From the NCBI RefSeq assembly GCF_016801865.2, contig NC_068937.1, forward strand, positions 74,956,511 to 75,020,510: DNA of 64,000 bases, in the 5' to 3' direction. Positions 32,734-44,308 of the stretch are shown here, in pieces. Source of the DNA: Culex pipiens pallens. Taxonomy: Eukaryota; Arthropoda; Insecta; Diptera; Culicidae. The translations under genes were made by a program, and so were the position numbers. The notes below the pieces were generated by a model. That model saw nothing but the letters and a program-made list of their open reading frames with translations, did not search any database and had not been told where the DNA came from. Position 1 is the first letter of the stretch; every line of letters starts with the position of its first letter.

Positions 32734-32789
32734 GTATACGGAGGGCGAGCCGATGCGGTTGAACGTGGTTCACGCGGTTCACAGCAAAT

Positions 32790-34440
32790 GAGTCACATTT
32801 TTTTGAAAAAAAATTTCAGAGTGTTTAGTCTTTAATTAGTCTATGGTATAACGGTTTGGTCAGCAATTTCGAGCAAATTTTCGCTAAATTTGTTTGCAGA
32901 ACTGCGTTGAAGGAGGTTGATGTTAAACTTTTGCAAAACTGGTAGTACCTTTTTTCAAAAAGCAAAAACTTATTTTCAGCTAAATTTTCTCAACATGTTT
33001 GACAGACAGACAATAAGTTCAACTGTCGGGTGAGAACCCCTGTGACTGAAAATGCCAGTGTTTCAGCGTACCAAGGAGATTTATGATGGAGGCAACGAAA
33101 AATTGGGTGCATAATAAGAAATTAATATTGTCCGTTTCTCGCGAAAGGTACACGACGCGCGGTATTTCAGAATGAGCCGTAGATATTGTTGCCAGCAAAT
33201 ACATACCTGGCCTTGATTTGCCGCGTACCTTTTGACATTGTGGAATTTTTAAATAGTTATTTACCTGTTGGCTCGAAATCTGCAAAACACGGTTCCTCCA
33301 TAGCCATCGGATAATCAAGTATGGACTGTTATTCTGATATAACTTCTGGCACCTGTTTTTTTAGTTTTAGCAATAACAATTTAGCAAAATACAAAAAAAA
33401 TGTTAAAATACAAGTATAAGAGCTTAGTAATTTTACGCCATCTATTTAAAAAGCACGTTTTCTCAAGCTAATGTATATTATAAATTTGATCGTTTTTACG
33501 AAAAAAATAATTACTTAGATGATGATAATTACAAAATTTTCATAAAATCACTATATTTTGTATGAACAATTTTTTTTATCAACTGTTTATCAGTTTTTAA
33601 GTACTTTTATGTATTTATTTCCAAATAAAATATGTTGTTACAGCAATTCGTATTTTTTTTTCCAAAAATCCAAAAATTGATTTTTCTAAAAATCCATATG
33701 GTAGATACACTTGCCTCACCTGAACAAGATTTTTTAAAAGCTCTCAACAGAAATAACCATAAGTTAAATCATTCTTTATAATAGGTGCAAGTCATTGATA
33801 GGGACACTACTGATCTAGGAAAAATAGCATTTTGATAAATGAGCCTTAAAAGGAACCCTAAGCCTTATTTTGTACTTTCCAAAAATTATAAGAAAACTAA
33901 GGTTTTGACAAAAACTTCATTCAATCTTATGCCCGTGGCGTTTACGTCGTTTTGGCGGTTATGTGGTAGTAGAATCAGCTAATTGCATTGCTAGCAACAA
34001 TTCCTCAAACTGTAAATAATCAAAAGTGTAAAAATTACGGCCGTACGAGCGATTGTTCCTCTTGCCCCATATGGTCATCTTGCCCCACCTTCCCCTAAAA
34101 AGAAAATAAATTTAAGGATCAGTTTTGAAAAAATGTTTTTTATGACTTTTTAAATATCAATCGTGGTGAGCAAAAGTTAAAGATTGCGGTTCAAAATTTA
34201 TTTGGTACGAAAAGAGGAATTTTTATGAAGATTTTCAGAAAATGTGGCAATTTTCCGGGTAAAAGGTTTTTTATTGTAAGGTTGTTTAAGAGCCAAACTC
34301 GATAAAAAACGCTTTAAAACAAAAAACTTGCTCTGTTTTCAAAAAAGTCCAACTGAAAGCGTTTTCTATTCAGTTTTTCATGTTAAACAAACTTACATAG
34401 TAAAAAAATGCGAAACAATTTGTCCCTTTGATCATATATA
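32790..34440. other. Non-coding, nothing recognised
   Basis: AT-rich DNA with T and A runs and only short frames. The words CTTGCCCCATATGGTCATC and CTTGCCCCACC near 34060-34090 resemble motifs of other mosquito intergenic repeats but define no element. Confidence 0.45.
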
Positions 34441-34444
34441 GAGT

Positions 34445-34500
34445 TATTTTTTCGAAAAGGTCCTATAAGCTATTATGTTTGATTATAGGACCTTTAAAAA
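34445..34500. repeat. Dispersed hairpin repeat, copy 3
   Basis: GAAAAGGTCCTATAAGCTAT followed by TTATAGGACCTTTAAA, a diverged version of the hairpin at 2386-2452 and 6024-6085. Confidence 0.5.
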
Positions 34501-36565
34501 AATAGGGTTTTACACTTTTCTGAAAATCTCCTTACCTTATCTAATACATTTACATTGAATGTTGTCTGTAACTTTAAGGCGGGACTAAAACCCTGTTTAC
34601 TTATCTAGTTCAGTATTTCACCTGTTTGGCATGCCTCTGCAAAACTCAGTCGTAGGGTGACAAACGTCATTTCAGTAACAACTTTTCAATAGGGCGAAAC
34701 CCTCAGATGTAAACAAACTGAGTTTTTGTCAGAATCATATAAAGCGAACAAAACTGATCCTAAAACACCCTCCATCATCACATAATTCCGAAAATACGTA
34801 GTTTTACAAGCAAAAAACAAAAGGGCTAATCAACAACATCAATCAAAACAAACCAAATTGAGTTTCCGCCTTTGTGTTTTCATCCAATCACGAGGGGCGA
34901 ATGTAGTGTTTTCTGCAAGTTCCGACGTATATTTAGAAACACCAAATTTTCGGTATAATTTAGTGAATTTTAACCTGACAATCCTCAAAATGGATCAAAA
35001 TGTATGTTTCTGATGTCTCTGACCACAATTCCACAACAAACACAGATTTGTATGATCCTAAATACATAACTTTTTAATTTCAATTATTGTAGTATCGGAT
35101 CTGGTCTGGATTCAGAATCTAGATATGAAGGTCCATAATTTACCGGTTCTTGGAACATCCGGGGATTCTGGGTCTAGCAGTTGCAGGACAAAAAGTTAGT
35201 GTAGGGACGTTTAGGAGGAATGCCGTACAAAATCATCGCCTCCGTAACCATTGAAGCTATGCAAAGATAGAGAAGGCAGGATGGTGTCGCGGGGTGGCCT
35301 AGTCGTTAGGTGCCATGTCTCCCACTTCCGGCGGGGACACCCCAAGGAATGTCACTTGAATATAGACCACATCGTCAAACCAACTTGCTACTTACGGTGT
35401 ATCCTGGCTCAACGATTCTTGGCCTGAATCGGACTCCTTCTGAAGGCTTTCTAGACCAATTTTTTATGAGGTTGCAAATATCACTGTATTTTCACTGACT
35501 GTAACGTTTCACAATGATAAAATAGTTGTTTCACCACTTTTTTCTTTAAAAACCCGAAAAATGAACAAAAAACAAAAGGGCGAATCTGTTGTTTACTTTT
35601 GCTTTGCGGCGTAACCTGACGGGCTAAATCGTTGTTTTGGTTGAGTGGGTGGCGAATACGGTGGGGCGAAAATGGAAGCACGCTCTTGAAAAAGGCGTAG
35701 TTTGTTTTTCTCAATTTTTAATAGCAAAAACACCCTCATTAATTTCAAATTGCTCTCTATGATGAAATTATTGCTATTTTCTATTACGTTTTGACAAAAT
35801 TGATGGTTTTCATGCTTTTTTGTGGAAATAGGAATTGATCGGAATTGCAAAATTTTGAATGTTGATTTTCCCGAAATGGCAGGATCGTAGGTTTCGCCCT
35901 TTTGAAATGTTGTTACTGATTTATCCAAATTCAAAACATACCATTTTTTGGGAGCACCACCTCCACCCGGAACGACTCGCGCCGAAATCCAGAAGTGGTT
36001 CGGGTTCCAAAAGAAAAGTGAAAGTGTTTGCTGTTGCAGCACGGTAAACATCACAATCCGAGTTCGAAACGATCCCGTCGGAATTAGAGAATCGTCGCCC
36101 GGCACGACGTCCGGTTCCGGTTCGGCTTTTTTTCAGCAATAATCAGCGAGTGCTGTTCGAGCAACTGTGGCAGGTGATTCAGGTCATCGTGACCGACGAA
36201 ATGCGGTTCCATCGAAAGAAGGGTCCATGTGAAAGAAGGTGCTTCAGAGTTTGCCGTGCGAGTCCGTTTTGCCGCTTCTACCAGTACGTCTTCCAGAATA
36301 ATCGATCGGAGATGTTGGCTGGCTTGGCCACACATACTCTCGTTTCCCATGCCGTCATGGAGTTGGGTTGTTGCTGTGCCTTGCCTCTTATGCCAAGAGA
36401 TTAATTTTGTTTATTTTTATAGGCATAACATGAGTGTGGCCTCACAAGATTTCGCCATTTCTGAGACAAACTGGATCCCTAAGCAGCTTCCGGTTCACAG
36501 CTGGCTCCGTCCAGCGCAAGGTGTGTCGTTGTTCCACGGCGAAAAGTTGCACTTGATCAGGAGAG
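34501..36565. other. Mostly unassigned; possible gene relic at about 35.9-36.4 kb
   Basis: The stretch 35285-35330 has a tRNA-like A-box word (GGTGGCCTAGTCGTTAGG). About 35900-36400 is GC-richer and has open frames on both strands, including VLFEQLWQVIQVIVTDEMRF on the plus strand, but none shows a recognisable domain. I cannot decide strand or function. Confidence 0.35.
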
Positions 36566-37505
36566 CAGTTCTCTAGGATTTCGGTCATTCGATTTTTTTT
36601 TGTATTTTTTAATTCGACTGAAACTTTTTTGGTGCCTTCGGTATGCCCAAAGAAGCCATTTTGCATCATTAGTTTGTCCATATAATTTTCCATACAAATT
36701 TGGCAGCTGTCCATACAAACATTATATGTGAAAATTCAAAAATCTGTATCTTTTGAAGGAATTTTTTGATCGATTTGGTGTCTTCGGCAGAGTTGTAGGT
36801 ATGGATACGGACTACACTGGGAAAAAATAATATATGATAAAAAAAAATTGGCGATTTTTTTATTTAACTTTTTATCACTAAAACTTGATTTACAAAAAAA
36901 ACACTATTTTTAATTTTTTTTATATGTTTTAAAGGACATAAAATGCCAACTTTTCAGAAATTTCCAGAATGGGCAAAAAATCTTTGACCGAGTTATGAAT
37001 TTTTTAAACAATACTGATTTTTTCAAAAAATCTAAATTTTGGTCGCAAAAATTTTTCAACTTCATTTTTTGATGTAAAATTGAATTTGCAATCAAAAAGT
37101 ACTTTAGTGAAATTTTGATAAAGTGCATCGTTTTCAAGTTATAGCCATTTTTATGTAACTTTTTTCAAAATAGTTGCAGTTTTTCATTTTTTTAAATTAG
37201 TGCACATGTTTGCCCACTTTTGAAAAAAATATTTTTGAAAAGCTGAGAAAATTCTCTATATTTTGTTTCTTCGGACTTTGTTGATACGACCTTTAGCTGC
37301 TGAGATATTGCAATGCAAAGGTTTAAAAACAGGAAAATTGATGTTTTCTAAGTCTCACCCAAACAACCCACCATTTTTCAATGTCGATATCTCAGCAACT
37401 AATGGTCCGATTTTCAATGTTAAAATATGAAACATTTGTGAAATTTTCCGATCTTTTCGAAAACAATACTTTCAAAATTTTCAAATCAAGACTAACATTT
37501 TAAAA
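36566..37505. repeat. ~920-bp interspersed repeat, copy 1
   Basis: From AGCAGTTCTCTA on, this block matches 45033-45955 in the same orientation over its whole length. Shared words include GGTGCCTTCGGTATG/GGTGCCTTTGGTATG, GCATCATTAGTTTGTCCAT, CAGCTGTCCATACAAA and GATATCTCAGCAACTA. No protein is conserved. The family is unclassified. Confidence 0.8.
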
Positions 37506-37519
37506 GGGCGTAATATTGA

Positions 37520-37762
37520 ATGTTTGGCCTTTTTTCGGATTCAAAATTCAACGGAGTAAACAAAAATTTCAGCTTCGGTGAATTTACATCATTTTCATCG
37601 GAAATTTAAACTTTTCGAGGTCGAATTTCTTCGGCATGTTTACGTTGCAAGGCATGTAAATTTCAGTTGATGTTGATGTAAATAAGCATCATTAATGACG
37701 TGCACTTTTGGTACATCATAAATGATGTAAATTTACCGGATTTTTTTTTTCTGTGTAAACTT
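37520..37762 (+). mobile_element. MITE, GTAAATTTAC family
   Basis: It runs from GGATTCAAAATTCAACGGAG to ATGATGTAAATTTACCGG, a T run and CTGTGTA. It shares GCATCATTAATGACGTGC and CACTTTTGGTACATCATAAA with the copies at 16.4/17.5, 21.6 and 38.0 kb. Confidence 0.8.
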
Positions 37763-37899
37763 ACAGTATGACTTGATATCGATTGAAGAAGAGCTTTAAA
37801 AACCTTTGAGAAGCTGTAACCGAATGTCAAAGTACTGGTATGCCAACATTAGGTTCTCGATGGAAATTGATACAGTTCCCCTATACCCCCGTTGGATTT

Positions 37900-38274
37900 A
37901 GATTTTGATTTATTTTTCATAAGCTGTACGTTTTTATCACTAGGAATTGGATGCTTTTGTTTTGGTTTGAAATCGAATCAATTTAAAACTAAACAATAAG
38001 CATTTCTTTCAATCAGTGCCAGTACAAATCGTAATGCTTTTGAAAATTACATCAGATTCTAGATTCAACGGGGTAAAAAAATTTACATCTTCGGTACATT
38101 TACGTCGATTTCATCGCAAATTTACAAGTTTTGAAGTCCCTTTTGGTTCGGCTCGTTTACGATGGATGCCATGTAAATTTAAAATTAATCTTATTTAAAT
38201 TAGCATCATTAATGACGTGCACTTTTGGTACATCATAAATGATGTAAATTTACCGATTTTTTTTTTCTGTGTAC
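37900..38274 (+). mobile_element. MITE, GTAAATTTAC family, fuller copy
   Basis: Same family as the preceding MITE, with a longer left part (GCTTTTGTTTTGGTTTGAAA, later TTCTAGATTCAACGGGGT) that also occurs in the 21.6-kb copy. It ends TTTTTTTCTGTGTAC at 38274, where the next TIR element starts. Confidence 0.75.
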
Positions 38275-38708
38275 GCTGCCGTTCTACGCATAATTGTCCC
38301 ATGTTCAAAAAAGTGCAACTGAGAAAAACGCTATTGAAATTTTTCGAGCGATTTCTGTGTTTCTACGCATAATTGTCCCGTGGGTTCCTATCCGTCCTAT
38401 GTGTCCCTAATCGCCCGAATTAGTAATTTATCACTCTTATTTATGATCCTCTTGCTATACAATAGGTAAACAAGGCATAATGCTTCGTTAAACTAATGAT
38501 TCTATGAGAGAAAATACTTGGTGGGACAATTATGCGTAGAAGTGTAACGATGGGACAAACAGACTTGGTGTTGTTTTTGATGAGTTTCCAAACAAAGTAC
38601 TAGATTTTATGTGTTTTTCTTAAAGTATACGACAAACTTAACTTAAAAATGTCAAAAAGTCAAAATCGTCCAAAAATGACATGGGACAGTTATGCGTAGA
38701 ACGGCAGC
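38275..38708. mobile_element. 434-bp MITE with 30-bp terminal inverted repeats
   Basis: The first 30 bp (GCTGCCGTTCTACGCATAAT...) and the reverse complement of the last 30 bp differ at one position. The interior repeats CTACGCATAATTGTCCC and GGGACAATTATGCGTAG. The flanks share only AC (38273-38274 and 38709-38710), so a 2-bp TSD is possible but weak. It encodes nothing. A related motif (TTTGCATAACTGTCC) occurs near 56090. Confidence 0.85.
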
Positions 38709-39400
38709 ACGGTGGAGTGCAGGTGTCTGACGAAGTGTGGTAAAGACGCATGAACCATGTTCTGCACGCATTTCTTGAAGAACCGACCATCGCCACCCAG
38801 GCGAAGATCGGGAGGCTCAGGTGGGCCGGTTAGATGACGCCTAGCACTCTTCTTGTCATTTATTAACATTTGTAGTGCGCCATTGCATTAGAATGCATTG
38901 AAACATCACAAGCGCTAAAGCGGCCAGGCCTACTGCGTAAAGCCGTATCGCAGAGATGACTCGTAATTGGGTTGAGTTTGAGCACTGAGTGTTCGAACAA
39001 CAACACAATTCTGAATCGACAGGGGAGGAAGAAGCGTGGGACACACCATCATACGACCCGACATTTGGTTGTATTCGTTGGGAACACCATGCTAAGAAGG
39101 TTTGGTACTCCGGGACCCTCTGGGATGGGACATTGTATTTCCACGAATGCCCTGGACACTATTTGCCGTGGTTATAGCGCCACAACTCGCTCTCTGTAAC
39201 AGTATTCCTAATTCCAGTCCACGCTCACCAAGTCGTCATGGCCTAGTGGTTAGCATGTGTTTATGTGTTCTTAACTTTCTCGTTGGGAGCAGATGGGAAT
39301 CGAACCCAGAACCATTCACTTACAAAGCGAATACCGCAACCAGTCAGCCACGGCCGCTCTCTTAAAAAAAATTAACCGCTACTTTGAAAAAAAAAAAAAC
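38709..39400. other. Repeat remnants and shortened tRNA-like SINE
   Basis: At about 38911-39040 the words AAAGCGGCCAGGCCTACTGC, CGCAGAGA and CAGGGGAGGA recur in the same order at about 57512-57605, marking a dispersed repeat. At 39232-39358 lies a shortened relative of the 25886-26094 SINE: TGGCCTAGTGGTTAGCATG on the plus strand and, opposed, a tRNA-like end with GGTTCGATTCCC and the TTTGTAA loop. Confidence 0.55.
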
Positions 39401-39712
39401 AGCATAGCAACAATTATTTGAAGGCAATAATTCATTCTGAAAAATAGGCCATCGTGAAGATTTCTGGGAAATAGCATTATGGGAAATGGGATATGCAAAT
39501 TTGTTTAAAGCCGTTTGGAAGCTCCAAATCAAATTTTCATAAAACTTGGCAAAGACGGGTATTTATACTCGAGAAAAAACTAATTACTAATTACTAATTA
39601 CACTCAGCCCGGAAGCAAAATAACATCTTTCATACAAAAATATAAAATAACTATATCATTTATTACGAAGCATTAATTTTATTCAATATCGTTGCAGCCA
39701 AACTTTTTCACA

Positions 39713-40012
39713 TTATTCAGAGTCACTGATTGCTTTCTTGCGTCTTTTACCCGTTTTTTGCTTCGACCAGTCCTCCTAAAAAACGAAAAATATGATTATC
39801 TATTTGATACAATCAGCGAAAAAAAATTTACTAACATCAGTTGAGTCGTCGCTGGCAAGGGTGTTTTCAACGCTTTTTTTACTGTTGTTCGATGCAGACA
39901 GTTCTTTTTTAGTTGCAGGTGGTTTCCGCCCACGACTACTTGTGCTTCTTCGCCCAACAGTGGAAGATGTTTCATCCTCTGCAGCTAGAGCAAACAGATC
40001 CGTGAAGTATTT
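39713..40012 (-). CDS. Terminal exons of an unidentified nuclear-type protein
   Basis: Two exons are supported by splice sites. Exon 40012-39836 (59 codons, preceded by TTCATTGTTTCAG) starts KYFTDLFALAAEDETSS and ends in a Ser/Lys-rich tail ...ASDDSTD. The intron 39835-39776 is 60 bp with donor GTTAGT and acceptor TTTTTTAG, phase 0. The last exon 39775-39713 reads EDWSKQKTGKRRKKAISDSE and a stop. Acidic and KRRKK-type basic clusters suggest a nuclear protein. Upstream exons could not be traced; an upstream EHCSAC codon run near 40060 may be part of another exon. I do not recognise the family. The frame is intact, so this may be a living gene or a recent fragment. Confidence 0.55.
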
Positions 40013-40522
40013 CTGAAACAATGAAAACATAAACCGTGAAAACCAACCGTAAACCCGTTTTACATGCAGAGCAATGCTCCTAGAATACCAGAAATGGTTT
40101 TTGGGGCATCTCCACCGCAGTGACCTAATTGCGTTGCAAGGCTAATTTGGCACCCGCGTCAACCCACCGCGGTACTTGTGCGAGAGCTAATTTAGCTTCT
40201 AGTTCATCCGTGTTGATCCGAATCAAACAAAACTCGGGATCTAACGGGAGCAAATCATCTGACGGATGGTTTTTTCAAGCAAAACAATAAAATTGGGTTA
40301 ATGTGAGTTTGTAAACGTCAGTAACGAGAGATGCTTGATTTTTAGATTTCAATTCTTCGAGTTTGGAGATATTTTCCCTCCTGTGCTGCAAGTTTACGCC
40401 TGAAAAATTACTTTTGGCAATCAGGGGTGTTAGTTTGTTTGTTTATGCCGCGTTAGGCAGTGTTTGATTAATTCTTGATAACTTTTTCAAAACAACCAAT
40501 GCCCCATGGGTTTCCTATGTAC

Positions 40523-41677
40523 ATAGAACCTTTTTTTTATTATTATTATAGAGACTTTACAACATTGTGCATTCATCTCTTCAAGGTGGATAGTGAAAGA
40601 GGAAAGATTACAGAGTTTAAAATTACTTCAATAATTATTACCATGCCTTTTTTCTAACGATTTCTGTCTATGTTTCAAATATTTAGCGGATCAAGTCAAG
40701 TTCTTCGAGTTTATCTTCGTCCTCTTCTTCCAGGGATTTAGAAGTTATCTCACAACACTTTTTCTTATAATATTTTGCTTTTATGACATCTTCATCTTCT
40801 TCATCTGTTTCTTCTGCAGCCATCTCTCTACGTTTTTTTGTTAGTTCGTCTTCCGCGTCCAAATATGCTTGGAAGCGCTTTCGGCGGCGGGTGTGCTTAG
40901 AAAGCACGGTCTCAAATCCATCGTTGTCTTCTTCGTCAATTTCCCTTGTCTCCATTGCATTTTGTTCTAGTTTACTGTTGTTGCTTTTACTGCTGCTGCT
41001 GCTTGGCTCGGGTTCAATCGGTTGTGTACTGCTTTTTTGGTTCACCTTTTTACTCGATTCCGCACATTTTTTTTTCTTTGCTTTGAGTTTGCAAAGCGAT
41101 TTTTTGCCTATAATCGTCACTGCTGCAGCAGCATTGTTTATAGTGATTGATTTCGGCGTTGGCTGTTTCAGCAACATCCGCAGGGTCCGAACTTCATTTG
41201 GGATCCCTGGGAAGAAGTTAATCCAGCGGTCGTTGGTGATGGTCAAAACTTCGCCGTATTTACTCATCACTTTGACTACGTCATCATTGCTTATGCCTAG
41301 AGGTAGGTCAAGCACACGAACTTCCGTAGCGTTGTTGTCCAGGTAAATCGGGATTTTGCAACCCTGATATACCAGAGGTTTGTCGATGATGGACGAGGCC
41401 ATTGCTGAGTCGGCGAACTGCAGCACGGCTATTCTTCTTCTATTGCATTATTGCAATGCTCGCAAGTTTTCTCGGTTTACCTGAAGGTCTGCGAGAATTT
41501 TTTTTACAAGCTTTGGGCTTGGTTGGTTTTGGAGTTGACAAAAATCCAGAACCACACTGTTTTTGTCTACGGTTCACATTTTAATAAGAGCGGTGACGCG
41601 CACACAAACTGCGGACTGGCGATGAGAATGCGACTTGTAAGGTCGGCGGTTACTTTGCAACTGATATAGAACCTTTT
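40523..41677 (-). mobile_element. ORF1-only non-LTR retroposon of a different family
   Basis: A 12-bp direct repeat ATAGAACCTTTT occurs at 40523-40534 and 41666-41677 (the last four T overlap the tail). Read on the minus strand the insert has an ~86-bp leader, one ORF (41579-40683), a ~150-bp 3' UTR and an end ATAATAATAATAAAAAAAA. No ORF2 exists between the repeats. This is the third ORF1-only insertion in the window; its ORF1 is unrelated in detail to the Jockey-type pair. Confidence 0.75.
40683..41579 (-). pseudogene. ORF1-like LINE protein without zinc knuckles
   Basis: The reading frame from the ATG at 41579 has an immediate second-codon TGA but is then open for about 295 codons; from the next ATG (41402) it is an intact 239-codon ORF. 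The N-terminal half contains VKKILADLQVNRENLRAL, AVLQFADSAMASS and TEVRVLDLPLGISNDDVV, then INFFPGIPNEVRTLRMLL, which matches the RRM-like domain of ORF1 proteins in some insect LINEs. The expected CCHC knuckles are missing; instead comes a Lys-rich, Ser-rich and then very acidic tail (EEDEDVIKAKYYKKKCC). An altered C-terminus could reflect a new family or repurposing. Confidence 0.6.
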
Positions 41678-41968
41678 GAAAAGTAAGCGAGAATTTGTCG
41701 CATCGTCGATCTTCTGCCGGACATTTGAAAAGGTCTTTTGTATAGCGTAAAAAGCGAAATTCAAGCAAAACATTTTGAATGAACCAATGTGGATTTAAAA
41801 ACAGGCAAGCTATCCTACTCATTCTAAATGCAAACCTTCGCTGACGTTAGCAGGATCGACTGTGTGTTTGCAAATCCAAATTTATCCAAGACATTGTTTT
41901 GCTTTAATTATAATTAAACGTGGGATTCAATACAGCACACAGAGTTGAAAACGTTGCATTTTTTCTAA
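41678..41968. other. Spacer, nothing recognised
   Basis: No repeat or gene found between the ORF1-only element and the LINE tail. Confidence 0.4.
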
Positions 41969-42313
41969 CAAAACATTTTTTTTTTAAATTTATATTTATT
42001 CAAATTTCTTTTCCATGTACATTCATTCAGTTAAAATATTATTGAGTGTCCAATCACAAACGATGACTTTTCACCTCAATTTTAAATACTAGCAACTTTC
42101 ATTTATTCATGAAATATTGTAGCTTTCGCTATTCAGTGATTTCAAATGTAGGAGGTCCTACATGTACAAAAGGAAAAAGGGATACCTTAAAACTAACTTA
42201 TAAACTATATAAAGAGCGGATCAATGCAGCTGAAGACTGCAATGATTTTTGTCGAAATGCATCAATTATCTTATTGGACATAACATCCAAAGTGTCAACT
42301 TCGGCTAATTGAT
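41969..42313 (-). mobile_element. Second 5'-truncated copy of the Jockey LINE
   Basis: From the T run at about 41970 to GGCTAATTGAT at 42313 the sequence is nearly identical to 13856-14193. It covers the 3' UTR and the last ~60 codons of ORF2, so the insertion was truncated far downstream of the RT motifs. Confidence 0.88.
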
Positions 42314-42327
42314 AAGTGAATTAACGT

Positions 42328-42600
42328 TTGTGATATTATTCTTAAGGCAAGCAATCGGATGCTGCTGTTGAGACAATTCCCGTTTAATCAAGGTGGTAAA
42401 CTTAGTATTTTAATCAGATTGAAAATTTATTCTCAAGGCAGTCAATAAGATGCTGCTGTTGAGACCGTGGTCAATTAGTTGGTGAATGTTTAACATTTTA
42501 TCCCGACGCGAATATTTGTTTAGGATCCAGTATTAGACAGCCGGCTGTGGAAATACGGGACCCTATGAATACATTAAAATGTTTACCAAGATATACAGAA
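42328..42600. repeat. Partial copies of a retroposon module
   Basis: TATTCTTAAGGCAAGCAATC, GATGCTGCTGTTGAGAC and TTAGACAGCCGGCTGTGGAA match internal parts of the 2.1-kb retroposon (about 23365-23420 and 24030-24050). The first block is repeated at about 42430-42470. A further partial copy is at 45965-46080. Confidence 0.65.
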
Positions 42601-43480
42601 GTTTTAGCGAACAATAGAAATTGTTATTTTTTTTCGGACTAATCGGTAAGCTATCAAAATGCAAATTATAAAAACCAATAAACCGAACGAAAACGCATCG
42701 CAAGTCAAACTAACTTTGCTGAATCAGAGCAATCACGGGGAAGTTGGTAGAATTTTAGAACAGGTTAGTACAATACATGTGTGTTAGAGACCGATAGTTC
42801 AACACCTTTCTATACGCGAAAATATTAGCACCTCCAGTTACGTAATAAAATAACGCTTCATCCGAGGACAACTTAAGTTCCTGTAAACAAAAGTGTGTAA
42901 GGACAACAATGTGAATCTGCAATAACAATAAAAAAAAAGTCTGTACTACACCCGATTCAATTGAGCTGTGTCCACTGGTCTTGACAGCTTGGTCGTGAGA
43001 GCTGATATGTTCATCTCGTTCTCTCAAACATCAGAGGAAAACAAATATAAACGAAATGCAGAAAGATGAAGATGAACCCGAAACACGTCGATCTCGTTGC
43101 TGTCGTGAATGTGCACGACGTGACGCAGCCCGCTTCAGTGACCAACCAGTCAGTCCGTCTCGTTTGCTCTCTCGTCTTATGCATCTTCACTACTACCACC
43201 CCCCCCCCCCCCTCGTCCGTTTCTGCTGCCATCATTGACTGCATTGATTGAACCGAAACCCCACTTCCTGACGAAACTATTCTTCGATCTTCAAATATTC
43301 CACACACAAACCCATAAAGCGTTTTTATAAATTGTTATTTGAAAAACGTTACTTAATCCAGGGTGGTTGATGCCTTCCTCATAATAACATAATTTTGGTT
43401 TTGATAAAATAAAACTGTTCAACCTACAAATGATAAAGTTAGCAGATTTTCAATCTATTAGTATCATTGGTAAGGCCTTT
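42601..43480. other. Non-coding, nothing recognised
   Basis: No gene or shared repeat. A C run of 12 bases lies near 43199-43212. Confidence 0.45.
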
Positions 43481-43489
43481 TTACCGGAT

Positions 43490-43880
43490 ATTGCTTTTAT
43501 CGAAATATCTGTACTCCGCCCTCCAGAAAGTGTATAAGTGCTGATAACTTTGGATAGGGTTCTCTTCGATGTTTTAGGCTCACGATGGGTCGCATGATGG
43601 ATCCGGACACCATTTCTATCGAAATATCTGAGATCCGGCCTCCAAAATTTGTATAAATAACACTTAAGTGCTAATAACTTTTGATATGGTTATCAGATCT
43701 TTGATGTTTTAGGCTTATTTGAAAGGTCTTTCAATTATCTAACTAACGACGGGTCGCATGACGGACCCGGACACAATTTCTATCGAAATATCTGAGATCC
43801 GGCCTCCAAATTGTGTATTAATAACACATAAGTGCTAATAACTTTTGATATGGTTATCATATCTTCAATGTGCTCGTTGA
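43490..43880. repeat. Tandem repeat of ~180 bp, about 2.3 units
   Basis: TTTCTATCGAAATATCTGAG, ATCCGGCCTCCAAA and AGTGCTAATAACTTTTGATA recur in the same order about every 120-180 bp, with indels. Probably a mobile-element-derived array. Confidence 0.6.
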
Positions 43881-44152
43881 AAAGGTCTGTTGAATACCTT
43901 TCCAAAAATGTATAACATGACGGGGTTTCTTACAAAAACCACCCTTTTTATGATCTTCCGGACATTCCTCAACATCAAGCTTCCCTGTACCGTGCGGTAC
44001 AAGCGGTTCACTTGTACCTCGGTTTTGCTTTGCGCCTGCTTTGTTCGGTTTTCACCCGTACCCGACTTACACGAGCTGATGGTATTTTGGTTCATCGTAC
44101 CAGCGCACTACGCACTCTCAGCTCGCCCCGTCGGTTTTTAGTCTGGCACTCA
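43881..44152. other. Spacer, nothing recognised
   Basis: GC-richer DNA next to the long hairpin; open frames on both strands are not recognisable. Confidence 0.4.
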
Positions 44153-44308
44153 CCCATGGCATGAACCCAGCGTATTAGCCAAGGTGCTTCACTCGGTACG
44201 AGCCGAGGTACGTGTCGTGGTACGCGCTGGTGGTACAATACCACGGCACGTACCTCGGCTCGTACCGAGTAAAGCACCTTGGCTCTTACGCTGGGTTCAT
44301 GCCATGGG
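44153..44308. repeat. Long near-perfect hairpin, 68-bp arms, 20-nt loop
   Basis: 44153-44220 is inverted at 44241-44308 with about 4 mismatches in 68. The arms are GC-rich for this window (GGTACGAGCCGAGGTACGTG). It could be a MITE or foldback, or could be transcribed into a long hairpin RNA; sequence alone does not decide. Confidence 0.85.

Noticed and set aside
40783..41346. A 187-codon plus-strand frame rich in Ser and Leu
   Set aside because: It is the complement of the acidic/serine-rich ORF1-like protein on the minus strand.
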